In this document: one piece after another, positions 20,519-30,308 of the stretch
Position numbering within the stretch: the stretch's first letter is position 1
Layout: each line of letters opens with the position of its first letter
Assembly (NCBI RefSeq): GCF_000384415.1
Contig: NZ_ARVU01000001.1
Span: forward strand, 806,001 to 870,000
DNA length: 64,000 bases
Direction of reading: 5' to 3'
Source of the DNA: Cycloclasticus pugetii PS-1
GTDB taxonomy: Bacteria > Pseudomonadota > Gammaproteobacteria > Methylococcales > Cycloclasticaceae
Program-made: the position numbers and the translations under genes
The notes under the pieces: model-generated
What the model was told of the DNA's origin: nothing
Databases searched by the model: none
The model's input: the letters and a program-made list of their open reading frames with translations, nothing else

Positions 20519-21781
20519 TCACATTAGCCAAGCAGTTGTAAGTCCAACTGCAGACGCAGCCAATAATGGCAGTAGAACGCGCATCCCCAGCCCCGGGCCG
20601 CCAATAAAGCTGGCTAATAATGCTTTAACAAGCGTGTTTGACGATGCAGCAATAACAATGCCCAATGCGGCGAGGTTGACTGATAAATCGGTGGTACTCA
20701 TTCTAGACAGTGCCAGGTTAATCGGGTCCACATCGGCAATGCCCGATATCATTGCCATCAAATAAATACCCGCTTCACCAAAATAATCAATCGCTGCCTT
20801 ACTTAACAAGATGACGAGCACCAATAAAGCGCCGAAAAACAGTGCAGATTTTAGCTCTAGTGGATTAATCAAATGGGTCATCTTAGCGGGTGTCTGAGCG
20901 GCTTTTTTATGCCAGATGACAAGTGATGATAATAAAACCACAGCCATCATAACTGACATGGGAACCAGTAGTTTACTGAACAGCGCTGGATTGATAAGGC
21001 TAGAAACCAATAGAACACGAGGAAACATGGTGCCACAGGCAAGTAAGATACCTGCCGCTAGCAGGTTCCTCATGGTCTCTTGCTTTTGGGATAACCGAGC
21101 ATAATGCAAGGTCAAGGCAGTGGATGATGCCATACCTGCTGCTAGTGCAGTTAAGATGACCCCTCTGCTTGGCCCAGCTATCTTCATCGCAAAATAACCG
21201 CTGAATGAAATGCTTGCGATGAGAACAACCATCCACCATATTTCATAGGGATTTAAAGCTTGCCAAGGCCCATAACCACGGTCGGGGAGGATAGGCAGAA
21301 GAACGACAGAAATAAGAAGAAGTTGCAAAGCGGCATGCAGTTCCTTTTTTTCTAGTTTTTTTAACCAGCCATGTAATGCCTCTTTATATCGTAATAATAT
21401 TGCTGTCAGTACAGCGATAGATGCTGCCAGATCTACATGCTCTAGGGTAGCAAATACGCCCAATATAAAGGTCAGCAGCATTGTAATGAGGCTGGTAATG
21501 CTGGCATCTTCGCTATTGTTTCGCTGCACTGTATAGGCCGTTGCTACGGTGATAGAGAATCCCAAAAAAATAAAACCTAATACCATTGCATCAAGGTACT
21601 GTGACAGCAAACCAGCTCCGCCACCCAGAAGCCCTGTCAGACCATATGTTCGCAGGCCAGCTATCCTTTCACCGTCTTTTGCTTCACGGGATTTCCAGCC
21701 ACGTTCGGCACCGATAAGAAGACCTATAGCTAGCGCTATGCCCATAAGCGTTATCTGTTTAGCATCAACAAAACCGTTCAC
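20519..21781 (-). CDS. MgtC/SapB-family membrane protein with DUF4010 domain
   Basis: 420-residue polytopic inner-membrane protein. The N-terminal 150 residues resemble MgtC/SapB (LIGAERGWKSRE, then RTYGLTGLLGG), and the rest, with many hydrophobic segments, resembles DUF4010 (AGMASSTALTLHYARLS, GIADVDPINLALSRM). GTG start preceded by a GGAG site. It lies 60 bp downstream of a P-type ATPase gene on the same strand, so they are probably co-transcribed. Family roles in magnesium homeostasis or ATPase modulation are known only for short MgtC; function here is inference. Confidence 0.82.
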   Translation of the reverse strand: MNGFVDAKQITLMGIALAIGLLIGAERGWKSREAKDGERIAGLRTYGLTGLLGGGAGLLSQYLDAMVLGFIFLGFSITVATAYTVQRNNSEDASITSLITMLLTFILGVFATLEHVDLAASIAVLTAILLRYKEALHGWLKKLEKKELHAALQLLLISVVLLPILPDRGYGPWQALNPYEIWWMVVLIASISFSGYFAMKIAGPSRGVILTALAAGMASSTALTLHYARLSQKQETMRNLLAAGILLACGTMFPRVLLVSSLINPALFSKLLVPMSVMMAVVLLSSLVIWHKKAAQTPAKMTHLINPLELKSALFFGALLVLVILLSKAAIDYFGEAGIYLMAMISGIADVDPINLALSRMSTTDLSVNLAALGIVIAASSNTLVKALLASFIGGPGLGMRVLLPLLAASAVGLTTAWLM

Positions 21782-21841
21782 TTTTTTCTCCAGTGGTTGG
21801 CTTATAGAAGGTTGTAGTATGTATAAAGTTGGATTTTTCCA

Positions 21842-24556
21842 TCACTCTCCTTTCATTTTTTGGAATGCGAGCCGCATCTGTTTTTCTGCCTCAATAATAG
21901 TAAACAGTGCGATACCAACCGCGATAATGATAAGACCGTCTAAGAAGGGGATAGACTCAGTGGAAAAAATTGTTTGTAGTAACGGCAAATAGGTAATAGC
22001 AAATTGTGCAATCGTTATGGAGATAACAACAGCCCAGACGACTTTGGTGCCGCGTACTCCCTGCCAAGTTAATGAGGCACTATAAATGTTTCGAATAAAA
22101 AACAGATGAAAGATTTCCATCACGACCAAGGTGTTTAGCGCGATGGTTCTTGCTAAATTGACTGAATAACCATTATCTATGGCGTAGCTGTAAGTGCCAA
22201 AGACGCCACAGAGAAACAGAAACGATACTAGTACGATATGCCAAAGCAAACCACCATTTAATAGTAGTTCATGACGTGATCGCGGTGGTCGCCGCATGGT
22301 GTTTTTCTCGGTGGGTTCAAACGCCAAAGCAATGCCCAGTGTTATGGCGGTAATCAGGTTAACCCATAGAATTTGAATCGGGGTGATCGGTAGCGTCATT
22401 CCCAAAAGCAAGGCTAATACGATTGTCATGGCTTCACCGGCGTTGGTCGGTAGCGTCCAGCTGAGGACTTTTTTTAAGTTATCGTATACCGTGCGACCTT
22501 CGCGTACAGCGGCCACAATGGAAGCAAAGTTGTCATCGGCTAATACTAGGTCTGCTGCTTCTTTTGCCGCTTCACTGCCCTTTAACCCCATGGCAATACC
22601 GGCATCAGCTCTCTTTAGCGCGGGTGCATCGTTAACACCATCACCAGTCATCGCAACGGTCTTTCCGTGGGCTTGTAAGGCCATGACCAAGCGTAATTTA
22701 TGCTCTGGGTTGGTGCGGGCAAATATATCGCATTCTAATATTGCTTGACTCAGTGCTGTGTCATCAAGTTCATCAAGCTCTTTACCGCTGAGGACTTTAG
22801 TCGTGTTTTGTAGACCAACCTGCTTACCGATGGCAGCAGCTGTTTTCGTGTGATCACCAGTAATCATTTTTACTTGTATGCCAGCATCATGACACTCTGC
22901 TACCGCTGTAATGGCCTCTTGTCTGGGCGGGTCAATCATTCCCAACATGCCAATCAACGTTAACGAACCCGATACCTCTGCATGTTCTAATACTGTGTGT
23001 GCTGGTGAAGTGGGATTAACCGCAATCGCCAGTACACGTTGACCGAGTGCGGCAATGGCGTCTGCCTGCTCGCTCCAATAAACGGTATCTAAAGGTTCAG
23101 TGCCACCATTGGCGCTTCGTTGATTTGCGCACATGGCGAGCATACGTTCTGGCGCACCCTTTACATGTATAGAAGCGTGATGCTCATGATCGTGATTGAG
23201 TGTTGCCATAAACTGATGTTTAGCGTCAAAAGGAATGGCATCGGTTCGCGCCCAGCTAACTTGTTCTTGACGGGTATTCAAATCCATTTTTCCGGCGAAG
23301 CTTAGTAGCGCGCCTTCCATTGGGTCGCCTTCAACAATCCAGGCCCCATTGTGTTCGCGCAGCGAGGCATCATTGCAGAGTATTGAGGCGCGGGCCAACT
23401 CTTCCAGTACGGCGTGTTCCGCTGGAGACACAAAAGCGTCCTCCAGCATGAGTGAACCTTTGGGTTCATAGCCACTACCTTCTAGGGTAAAAAGATGGCT
23501 GTGAGTGAGTACAGAGGAAACCATCATTTCATTGCGAGTTAGGGTGCCAGTTTTATCTGTGCAAATGACTGATACCGACCCAAGCGTTTCTATGGCAGGC
23601 AAGCGTCGTACGATGGCGTTGCGCTGAGCCATGGCTTGCACACCAATAGCCAAGGTAATAGTAAGGACTGCTGGTAGGCCTTCAGGAATCGCCGCCACAG
23701 AAAGCCCCACTACAGCCATGAATATCTCAGTAAAATCGTAATGTGCAACAAAGTAGCCGAATGCCAATAAGATCACAGCGATGACAAGAATCAAAATGGT
23801 CAGCCATTTGGCAAACACATTCATCTGTGTCACTAACGGTGTTGTCAGCGTTTCGATTTGCGATAGTAGTCCACTGATTCGACCGATCTCAGTGTCTGAC
23901 CCTGTCGCCACTATCACCCCTTTGCCCTGACCACTAGTGACGAGGGTGCCGGAGTAAGCCATACAGCTACGGTCTCCTAAGGCGGCATTCTCGGCAACTG
24001 AGTGTGTGTGTTTATCCACTGGTACAGATTCACCGGTTAAAATTGCTTCTTGCACAGTTAATCCATGTGCGTTAATTATTCGAAGGTCAGCGGGCACTTT
24101 ATCACCGGCCTCCAGTATGACGATATCGCCGGGAACCAATTGCTCGCCAGCGATATTGGCGCGCTCTCCAGCACGAACAACATTGGCTTGAGGCGCTAGC
24201 ATATGGCGGATGGCATCCATAGCCTGTTCGGCTTTTCCTTCTTGCATAAAGCCGATAATGGCGTTAACAACGACCACCGTCAAAATAACCCAAGTATCGA
24301 CCCAATGACCTAGAAGGGCGGTAATTAGAGCAGCGCCGAGTAGTACATAGATAAGGATATTATGAAAATGCAGAAGAAAGCGTACCAAGGAGTTACGACG
24401 GGGTGCTTGTGGCATTCGGTTGGGACCATGGGTGGAAAAACGAGCTTCAGCGTCGATTTTAGTCAAGCCGTTTTGTGAGGAGCCTAGGGCCTCCAGTGTA
24501 AGGTCGGAGGAAATTCCATGCCAATTAGTCTTTGACGACGCACCTGTGTTTTTCAT
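21842..24556 (-). CDS. P-type cation-transporting ATPase (P2-like, Ca2+/Na+ group)
   Basis: 904-residue ion pump. It has an N-terminal cation-ATPase domain, the actuator TGES (AILTGESVPVDK), M4 with VAAIPEGLPAVLT, the phosphorylated Asp in ICTDKTGTLT, the nucleotide domain with KGAPERM, and the hinge TGDGVNDAPALKRADAGIAMG. C-terminal membrane helices complete a ten-helix topology. In M5, NAGEA keeps the N/E pair used by Ca2+ pumps. In M6, WVNLITAITLGIALAFEP has Ala where Ca2+ and Na+/K+ pumps carry the cation-binding Asp. Ion specificity cannot be fixed; Ca2+ or Na+ export are candidates given the Mrp-like operon diverging upstream. Confidence 0.9.
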   Translation of the reverse strand: MKNTGASSKTNWHGISSDLTLEALGSSQNGLTKIDAEARFSTHGPNRMPQAPRRNSLVRFLLHFHNILIYVLLGAALITALLGHWVDTWVILTVVVVNAIIGFMQEGKAEQAMDAIRHMLAPQANVVRAGERANIAGEQLVPGDIVILEAGDKVPADLRIINAHGLTVQEAILTGESVPVDKHTHSVAENAALGDRSCMAYSGTLVTSGQGKGVIVATGSDTEIGRISGLLSQIETLTTPLVTQMNVFAKWLTILILVIAVILLAFGYFVAHYDFTEIFMAVVGLSVAAIPEGLPAVLTITLAIGVQAMAQRNAIVRRLPAIETLGSVSVICTDKTGTLTRNEMMVSSVLTHSHLFTLEGSGYEPKGSLMLEDAFVSPAEHAVLEELARASILCNDASLREHNGAWIVEGDPMEGALLSFAGKMDLNTRQEQVSWARTDAIPFDAKHQFMATLNHDHEHHASIHVKGAPERMLAMCANQRSANGGTEPLDTVYWSEQADAIAALGQRVLAIAVNPTSPAHTVLEHAEVSGSLTLIGMLGMIDPPRQEAITAVAECHDAGIQVKMITGDHTKTAAAIGKQVGLQNTTKVLSGKELDELDDTALSQAILECDIFARTNPEHKLRLVMALQAHGKTVAMTGDGVNDAPALKRADAGIAMGLKGSEAAKEAADLVLADDNFASIVAAVREGRTVYDNLKKVLSWTLPTNAGEAMTIVLALLLGMTLPITPIQILWVNLITAITLGIALAFEPTEKNTMRRPPRSRHELLLNGGLLWHIVLVSFLFLCGVFGTYSYAIDNGYSVNLARTIALNTLVVMEIFHLFFIRNIYSASLTWQGVRGTKVVWAVVISITIAQFAITYLPLLQTIFSTESIPFLDGLIIIAVGIALFTIIEAEKQMRLAFQKMKGE

Positions 24557-24744
24557 ATTTGCCCATTGTTAGCGTATAAAAAAATATCAACGTTGGTAAG
24601 CACCTTATCTATCATCCTAACAGATCTTGTATAAACTGCTTATTGGAAAAAAATCGGTTCTGGTAAGTGGGAGTGACCGGCAAAGTTTAATTTAATCGTT
24701 TTTCAGACACCGCATCGGATTCGCTATTATTTCGATCTATTTTC

Positions 24745-24773
24745 TTTTGTTCTTGAAATACCCCAGCTATACT
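24745..24773 (+). promoter_or_regulatory. Candidate sigma-70 promoter for the mrp-like operon
   Basis: A -10 box TATACT at 24768-24773 is preceded at 17 bp by a weak -35 box TTTTGT (24745-24750), about 50 bp before the mrpE start. Inference from spacing and the good -10 only. Confidence 0.45.
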
Positions 24774-24822
24774 ATTTTCAGCTTGAGGTTTCTAAAACTA
24801 AGGTACATGGAAAGTTAAAATA

Positions 24823-25302
24823 ATGAGAACAGTGGTTGTAGCGAGTACAATTTTTATATTCTGGTTTATGCTCTCAGGGCATACCGAAACGTTGTTGATC
24901 GGGTTAGGTGTTTTATCTACGGTGATCAGTGTCTATCTTGCAAGGCGAATGGATATTATTGATCATGAAAGTTACCCTTTTCATCTAAGTTTACGCTTGT
25001 TACATTATTACTTTTACTTAGGAGCGGAAATTATTAAATCTAATATTGATGTGGCGAAACGGATTCTGACGCTTGGGCCTGTTAATATTAGTCCGCAAGT
25101 TGTTACACTTCGCGCCAGTAAAGAAACTGACTTAAGTAAAGTTATTTATGCTAATGCGATTACGCTGACACCAGGCACTGTGACCTTGAAGTTATCAGAC
25201 GATGAAATTGAAGTACATGCGTTAAGTAAAGAAGGCGCTGCTCATTTAAAATCGGGTGAGATGGGCAAGGCGGTTCCTGATATGCCAGAACACGCTTTAT
25301 GA
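24823..25302 (+). CDS. mrpE: Mrp-type cation/proton antiporter subunit E
   Basis: 159-residue MnhE/MrpE family membrane protein with N-terminal hydrophobic helices and the typical cytoplasmic part ending ANAITLTPGTVTLKL. Mrp complexes exchange Na+ (or K+/Li+) for protons at the inner membrane and are made of hydrophobic Complex I-like subunits. First gene of a ten-gene operon in the order E-F-G-A(C-term)-B-C-D-D2-small protein-D3. Overlaps mrpF by four bases. Confidence 0.92.
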   Translation: MRTVVVASTIFIFWFMLSGHTETLLIGLGVLSTVISVYLARRMDIIDHESYPFHLSLRLLHYYFYLGAEIIKSNIDVAKRILTLGPVNISPQVVTLRASKETDLSKVIYANAITLTPGTVTLKLSDDEIEVHALSKEGAAHLKSGEMGKAVPDMPEHAL

Positions 25303-25604
25303 TGTACGCTGCCGCAACACTCGCCATTTTAGTTGTTATTTTATTGCCCTTGGTAAGAGCTTTACTGGGGCCAACGGTTTATGACCGTATTGCGGCAATG
25401 AATATGTTGGGCACTAAAACAATTTTATTAATTGCTGTCTATGCCTTTTTGACTGATCGACATGACTTGCTTGATATTGCGTTGGTTTACGCGCTGATTA
25501 ACTTTATTGGCGTGGTTGCTGTTTTAAAATTAATTGAGCAGGGTAATTTTTATACTGAAGGTAAGACGGTAGTTAATAACGAACAGAAGATGAAAGAAAA
25601 ATGA
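25299..25604 (+). CDS. mrpF: Mrp-type antiporter subunit F
   Basis: 101-residue MnhF/MrpF protein with three predicted membrane helices and the family signature LLGPTVYDRIAAMNMLGTKT. Overlaps both neighbours by four bases. The last 20 residues are a polar tail. Confidence 0.93.
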   Translation: MMYAAATLAILVVILLPLVRALLGPTVYDRIAAMNMLGTKTILLIAVYAFLTDRHDLLDIALVYALINFIGVVAVLKLIEQGNFYTEGKTVVNNEQKMKEK

Positions 25605-25936
25605 TGATGGATATACTCAGCTGGGTCTGTTTAGCATTGGGTAGTTTTCTGGGTATTGTTGGTGGTATCGGTATACTGCGTTTCCCTGATTTTTATACAA
25701 GACTTCATGCCGTTGGTATTACAGACACCTTATGTGCAGGACTTTTTTTATTAGGGTTAGCTTTTCAGGCAGGCTTAACAATAGCCAGTTTTAAATTATT
25801 TCTAATTTTCGTGTTTATTTTTTTTACTAGTCCTACTGCCTCACATTCCCTCGCTAATGCGGCTATGTTGGGTGGGCTTAAACCTAAACTTTCAAACGAC
25901 GACACAACGGATTCAAGCAAGTTGGGTGATCAATGA
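25601..25936 (+). CDS. mrpG: Mrp-type antiporter subunit G
   Basis: 111-residue MnhG/MrpG protein with three membrane helices and the conserved GILRFPDFYTRLHAVGITDT sequence and SPTASHSLANAA. Four-base overlaps to mrpF and to the following gene imply tight translational coupling. Confidence 0.93.
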   Translation: MMMDILSWVCLALGSFLGIVGGIGILRFPDFYTRLHAVGITDTLCAGLFLLGLAFQAGLTIASFKLFLIFVFIFFTSPTASHSLANAAMLGGLKPKLSNDDTTDSSKLGDQ

Positions 25937-26517
25937 TAGATAATGTTGTTGATATTATATTGCTCAGCCTTATTGCCATCCATGCGATTGCGATTATTCG
26001 TCTGAAAAGTATATTTACGGTCATCATGCTATTTGCTGGATTTAGTTTTCTATCAGCTGGTTTGTTTGTGGTTATGGATGCCGCTGATGTGGCTTTTACT
26101 GAGGCTGCAGTGGGTGCTGGTATATCGACGGTGTTGATGTTGGTAACGCTCGGGCTGACCTACTCACCCAAAGATATTAATAAAGAAGAAAAACGAGCAA
26201 CACATAACCCGTGGCTCCCTTTCATGGTGGTGTTAGTTACCGGTGCGTTATTAATTTATGGCACATGGGATATACCCGCATTTGGTGATTTGGCAGCACC
26301 GGCGAATCAGCACGTAGCACCCTATTACTTAGGTAACAGTTTATCTGATACAGGCGTGCCCAACGTGGTGACTTCGATACTAGCGAGTTATCGTGGGTTT
26401 GATACCTTGGGTGAAGTCACTGTTATTTTTACTGCAGGTATTGCAGTACTATTGTTGATTGGTGGCCGTCGGCGTAAACCTCAATTAGAGAAAAGAGACG
26501 ATAACGGTGAAGCATAA
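25933..26517 (+). CDS. MrpA C-terminal-type subunit (DUF4040/MbhD-MbhE-like), split from the antiporter module
   Basis: 194-residue membrane protein. Residues 1-80 match the DUF4040/MbhD region (ILLSLIAIHAIAIIRLKS, AADVAFTEAAVGAGIST), and the second half is MbhE-like (SYRGFDTLGEVTVIFTAGIA). In canonical Mrp systems these form the C-terminal third of the large MrpA; here they are an independent gene, the arrangement also found in Mbh-type complexes. Overlaps mrpB by 11 bp. Confidence 0.85.
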   Translation: MIDNVVDIILLSLIAIHAIAIIRLKSIFTVIMLFAGFSFLSAGLFVVMDAADVAFTEAAVGAGISTVLMLVTLGLTYSPKDINKEEKRATHNPWLPFMVVLVTGALLIYGTWDIPAFGDLAAPANQHVAPYYLGNSLSDTGVPNVVTSILASYRGFDTLGEVTVIFTAGIAVLLLIGGRRRKPQLEKRDDNGEA

Positions 26518-26959
26518 TTTAATTTTACGGGTTGTTTCAAAATTCCTTATCCCCCTTATTTTGCTGTTCGCACTTTATGTTCAGTTCCATGGCGATTTTG
26601 GCCCTGGTGGTGGTTTTCAAGCGGGGGTGATTTTTAGCGCAGCAATTATTTTATATGCGTTAGTCTTTGGCGTAGATAATGCAAAAGCAGTGATTTCACC
26701 GTATGTTCTTCGCCTTCTTGCCAGTTTAGGTGTATTAATTTATGCAGGAACGGGTGTAGCGGCATTAATCTTAGGTGGTAATTATTTAGAATACAGCGTG
26801 CTAGGGGCTACGCAAATAGCGGGTCAGCATCTTGGTATCTTGGTCATTGAGTTGGGTGTGGGTATCACCGTAATGTCTGTGATGTTGCTAATGTTTTTTA
26901 CGTTTGCTGAACGCGGCAGACCAAACTTAAAATCAGAGCCTGAGTCAGGATTGGAATAA
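26507..26959 (+). CDS. mrpB: Mrp-type antiporter subunit B
   Basis: 150-residue MnhB-domain membrane protein with four helices and the signature HGDFGPGGGFQAGVIFSAAI. Also homologous to MbhF of membrane-bound hydrogenases. Seven bases separate it from mrpC. Confidence 0.93.
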   Translation: MKHNLILRVVSKFLIPLILLFALYVQFHGDFGPGGGFQAGVIFSAAIILYALVFGVDNAKAVISPYVLRLLASLGVLIYAGTGVAALILGGNYLEYSVLGATQIAGQHLGILVIELGVGITVMSVMLLMFFTFAERGRPNLKSEPESGLE

Positions 26960-26966
26960 GTTATTT

Positions 26967-27323
26967 ATGGAGATGATTCTTGGGCATTATAATTACTGGT
27001 TGGTCATTGTTATTATGATGGCTGGGTTTTATACCGTTATTAGTCATGGCAATTTGATAAAAAAAATTGTTGGCTTGAATATTTTTCAGGTCTCAGTTTT
27101 TTTGCTTTATATCAGCATTAGTAATGTAGAAGGCGGTGCGGTACCGATTATAGAAAAGGGCGTCGATCTTTACTCTAATCCCTTGCCTCATGTATTAATT
27201 CTGACGGCTATTGTGGTCGGTGTGGCAACAACTGCCTTGGGTTTAGCGCTTGTCATTCGAATCAAAGAAGCGTATGGCACTATCGAAGAAGATGATATTC
27301 ATCGTCAGGATCAATCATTATGA
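26967..27323 (+). CDS. mrpC: Mrp-type antiporter subunit C (NuoK-like)
   Basis: 118-residue three-helix protein homologous to NuoK, with NLIKKIVGLNIFQVSVFL and the C-terminal helix PLPHVLILTAIVVGVATTALGLAL that is typical of MrpC. Overlaps mrpD by four bases. Confidence 0.93.
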   Translation: MEMILGHYNYWLVIVIMMAGFYTVISHGNLIKKIVGLNIFQVSVFLLYISISNVEGGAVPIIEKGVDLYSNPLPHVLILTAIVVGVATTALGLALVIRIKEAYGTIEEDDIHRQDQSL

Positions 27324-28810
27324 TAGAAAGCCACCTAAGTCTACTGTTAGTTGTTTTACCTTTAATGGCAGCACCTATTATAGCGGTGCTACCAAATGGC
27401 CGTTTGCCTTGGGCCGTTAGTACGATAGTGAGCTGGTCAGTTTTTTATATGGCGGCTTGGCAATTAATCAATGTCAGCACAGGGCATACGATCAGTTATG
27501 AACTTGGTGGCTGGGCTCCTCCTTGGGGTATTGAGTACCGTATTGATGCGGCAAATGCACTGGTTGCCTTGGTGGTTTCTGGTATTGCTGCGCTAACCTT
27601 ACCCTACGCATTAAAAAGCGTTATTAAGGAGATTCCAGAGAAGCAGCACGCGCTTTTTTATACGGCGTTTATGTTGTGTTTGACCGGTTTATTGGGTATT
27701 GCGCAAACAGGCGATATATTTAATTTGTTTGTCTTTTTAGAAATTTCGTCTTTATCATCATATGCATTAATAAGTTTGGGTAGGCAACGTCAGGCATTGA
27801 CGGCGGCTTATCAATATCTAATTATGGGGACGATTGGAGCAACATTCTTTATTATTGGGGTGGGTTTACTCTATGCGATGACTGGCACGCTTAATATGGC
27901 GGATTTATCGCAACGGTTACCAGAGTTATATAACCATCGTACTATTCATACCGCTTTTGCATTTATTATGGTGGGCTTTGCATTAAAGTTAGCCTTGTTT
28001 CCATTACACCTTTGGTTACCTAATGCTTACACTTATGCGCCGACGGTTGTGTCTATTTTTCTTGCAGCGACGGCAACAAAGGTTGCAGTTTATGTCATGT
28101 TACGTATGGTATTTTCAGTGTTTGGCTTTTCGTTTATTGAAAATACACCAGCGGATGAGTTGTTTATATTGTTATGCGTAATGGGTATTTTATCGATGTC
28201 ATTTTATGCCATTTACCAGAAAGACAGTAAACGCTTACTGGCATACTCTAGTGTGGCTCAAATTGGTTATATGATGCTGGGTATAGGCTTAGGAAGTGTC
28301 CTAGGTGTTACGGCAACTATGGTGCATTTATTTAACCACGCCTTAATGAAGGGAGCTTTATTTATGGCAATCGGTGCCTTAGTTTATAGAGTCAGTTCTA
28401 GTCGCCTTGAGCACTTTTCTGGGTTAGGTAAGCAAATGCCGTGGACCTTTGGGGCGATTGTGATAGGCGGGCTTAGTTTAATTGGCGTGCCCGGTACGGC
28501 AGGTTTTATTTCTAAATGGTATTTAGTACTGGCGGCGATTGAAAAACAGAATTGGTTTATTGTTGGTGTAATCTTAACGGGTTCGTTGTTGGCCGTTGTG
28601 TATGTTTGGAAGCTCGTTGAAGTACTCTACTTCAACGTAGCTGATAAACCACAACAAGGGCAAATAAGTGCAACAGAGGCACCATTAATGATGCTAATCC
28701 CCATGTGGGTATTGGTATTGGCTAATGTGTATTTTGGTTTTAATACTGAGCTGACCGTGGGTACGGCAGAGCAGGCGGTTAAATTATTGCTTCCAGGTGC
28801 TAGCGAATGA
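27320..28810 (+). CDS. mrpD: Mrp-type antiporter subunit D (NuoN/M-like)
   Basis: 496-residue polytopic antiporter-like subunit. The proton-path Glu (LFVFLEISSLSSY) and Lys (FALKLALFPLHLWLPNAY) that are essential in NuoL/M/N and MrpA/D are present, plus the conserved DSKRLLAYSSVAQIGYM. Closest to classical MrpD among the three antiporter-like proteins here. Confidence 0.92.
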   Translation: MIESHLSLLLVVLPLMAAPIIAVLPNGRLPWAVSTIVSWSVFYMAAWQLINVSTGHTISYELGGWAPPWGIEYRIDAANALVALVVSGIAALTLPYALKSVIKEIPEKQHALFYTAFMLCLTGLLGIAQTGDIFNLFVFLEISSLSSYALISLGRQRQALTAAYQYLIMGTIGATFFIIGVGLLYAMTGTLNMADLSQRLPELYNHRTIHTAFAFIMVGFALKLALFPLHLWLPNAYTYAPTVVSIFLAATATKVAVYVMLRMVFSVFGFSFIENTPADELFILLCVMGILSMSFYAIYQKDSKRLLAYSSVAQIGYMMLGIGLGSVLGVTATMVHLFNHALMKGALFMAIGALVYRVSSSRLEHFSGLGKQMPWTFGAIVIGGLSLIGVPGTAGFISKWYLVLAAIEKQNWFIVGVILTGSLLAVVYVWKLVEVLYFNVADKPQQGQISATEAPLMMLIPMWVLVLANVYFGFNTELTVGTAEQAVKLLLPGASE

Positions 28811-28820
28811 GGTTGAATAA

Positions 28821-30296
28821 ATGATCGGCTTAGCAGGCGAGCAAATAATCCAATTAGCTATCTTAATGCCGCTAGTGGCGTCAGTTTTAATTGTGTTAGC
28901 GGGTAAAAAACCTAATCTTCGTGAAGCAATAACACTCATTACAGCCGTGATGGTTGCTCTATTAGTGATGACACTTGCTGGCCAAGTGAACGCTGGTGAG
29001 CGACCAAGTTTTGATGTGTTTGAAGTGATTCCTGGCATCAATATTAGTTTTTCAGTAGAACCGTTAGGGATGTTGTTTGCCTTGGTGGCGAGTATTTTGT
29101 GGCTAGTAACCTCCATTTATGCGATCGGTTATATGCGAGGTCACCATGAAAAGAACCAAACACGCTTTTATGCCGCATTTGCCATTGCCATTGCTAGTAC
29201 GCTAGCGGCAGCATTTTCTGGCAATATGTTTACCTTATTTCTTTGCTATGAAATATTAACGCTATCAACCTATCCACTTGTTACGCATGCGGGTACTAAA
29301 GAAGCAAAACGCAGTGGCCGTATCTATTTGGGTATTCTTTTGGGAACCTCTATTGGTTTTCAGTTGTTGGCTATTTTACTGACTTGGTCAGTAACGGGTA
29401 CGCTTGATTTTAAAGATGGCGGTATTTTGGCTGGTAAGCTAGATCCTGCCTATGCTGGTATTCTGTATGCCTTGTTTGTTTTCGGTGTTGGTAAAGCGGC
29501 TATCATGCCATTCCATAAATGGTTACCTGCCGCGATGGTTGCACCTACGCCAGTCAGTGCTTTGTTACATGCTGTTGCCGTTGTGAAAACGGGTGTATTT
29601 GCGATCCTTAAAGTGACGATTTATATTTTTGGTAGTGATTTTATTACAAGCTCAGGAGCCGGTGATTGGCTTATTTGGTTTGCCGCAGTAACTATCTTAT
29701 TGTCCTCATTGATTGCAATGACTAAGGATAACCTTAAAGCACGTTTAGCGTATTCAACCATCAGCCAACTCAGTTACATTGTATTGGGCGCACTGGTGGC
29801 TGTTGAGATGAGCTTAATCGGCGCATCTATGCATATTGCAATGCATGCATTTGCGAAAATCACCTTGTTTTTTGCTGCAGGGGCTATTTTAGTAGCAGCG
29901 CATAAAAAGGATATTAGTGATATGGACGGTTTAGGCCGTGTGATGCCGATCACTTTTGCCGCATTTACTATTGGCAGTTTGAGTATTATTGGTCTACCTC
30001 CTTTTGGTGGCATGTGGAGTAAGTGGTATTTAGCATTAGGTATGGTGCAAACTGAACAATGGGTATTGTTAACTGTTTTAATGCTTAGTTCATTACTTAA
30101 CATCGCATATCTATTACCAATATCAGTGCGTGCGTTTTTTGCAAAACCTAAAGAAGGTGTGGTGTATACACAGATAAAAGAGGCGCCCATCAGTATGTTA
30201 ATGGCTATAGGGTTTACATCACTCGCTTGTATCGTTTTGTTTTTTTATTCTGACCCATTTTATAACCTCGCTGTAGATGCAGCGACGGGTCGTTAG
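28821..30296 (+). CDS. Second antiporter-like subunit (proton-conducting NuoM/MrpD family)
   Basis: 491-residue membrane protein with the same fold as MrpD: the Glu in LFLCYEILTLSTY, the Lys in GVGKAAIMPFHKWLPAAM and a second half containing KARLAYSTISQLSYIVLGA. N-terminal region FSVEPLGMLFALVASILW is NuoL/MrpA-like. Likely takes the place of the antiporter part of the missing full-length MrpA. Eleven bases after mrpD. Confidence 0.88.
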   Translation: MIGLAGEQIIQLAILMPLVASVLIVLAGKKPNLREAITLITAVMVALLVMTLAGQVNAGERPSFDVFEVIPGINISFSVEPLGMLFALVASILWLVTSIYAIGYMRGHHEKNQTRFYAAFAIAIASTLAAAFSGNMFTLFLCYEILTLSTYPLVTHAGTKEAKRSGRIYLGILLGTSIGFQLLAILLTWSVTGTLDFKDGGILAGKLDPAYAGILYALFVFGVGKAAIMPFHKWLPAAMVAPTPVSALLHAVAVVKTGVFAILKVTIYIFGSDFITSSGAGDWLIWFAAVTILLSSLIAMTKDNLKARLAYSTISQLSYIVLGALVAVEMSLIGASMHIAMHAFAKITLFFAAGAILVAAHKKDISDMDGLGRVMPITFAAFTIGSLSIIGLPPFGGMWSKWYLALGMVQTEQWVLLTVLMLSSLLNIAYLLPISVRAFFAKPKEGVVYTQIKEAPISMLMAIGFTSLACIVLFFYSDPFYNLAVDAATGR

Positions 30297-30308
30297 AGAG
30301 TACTTAAT

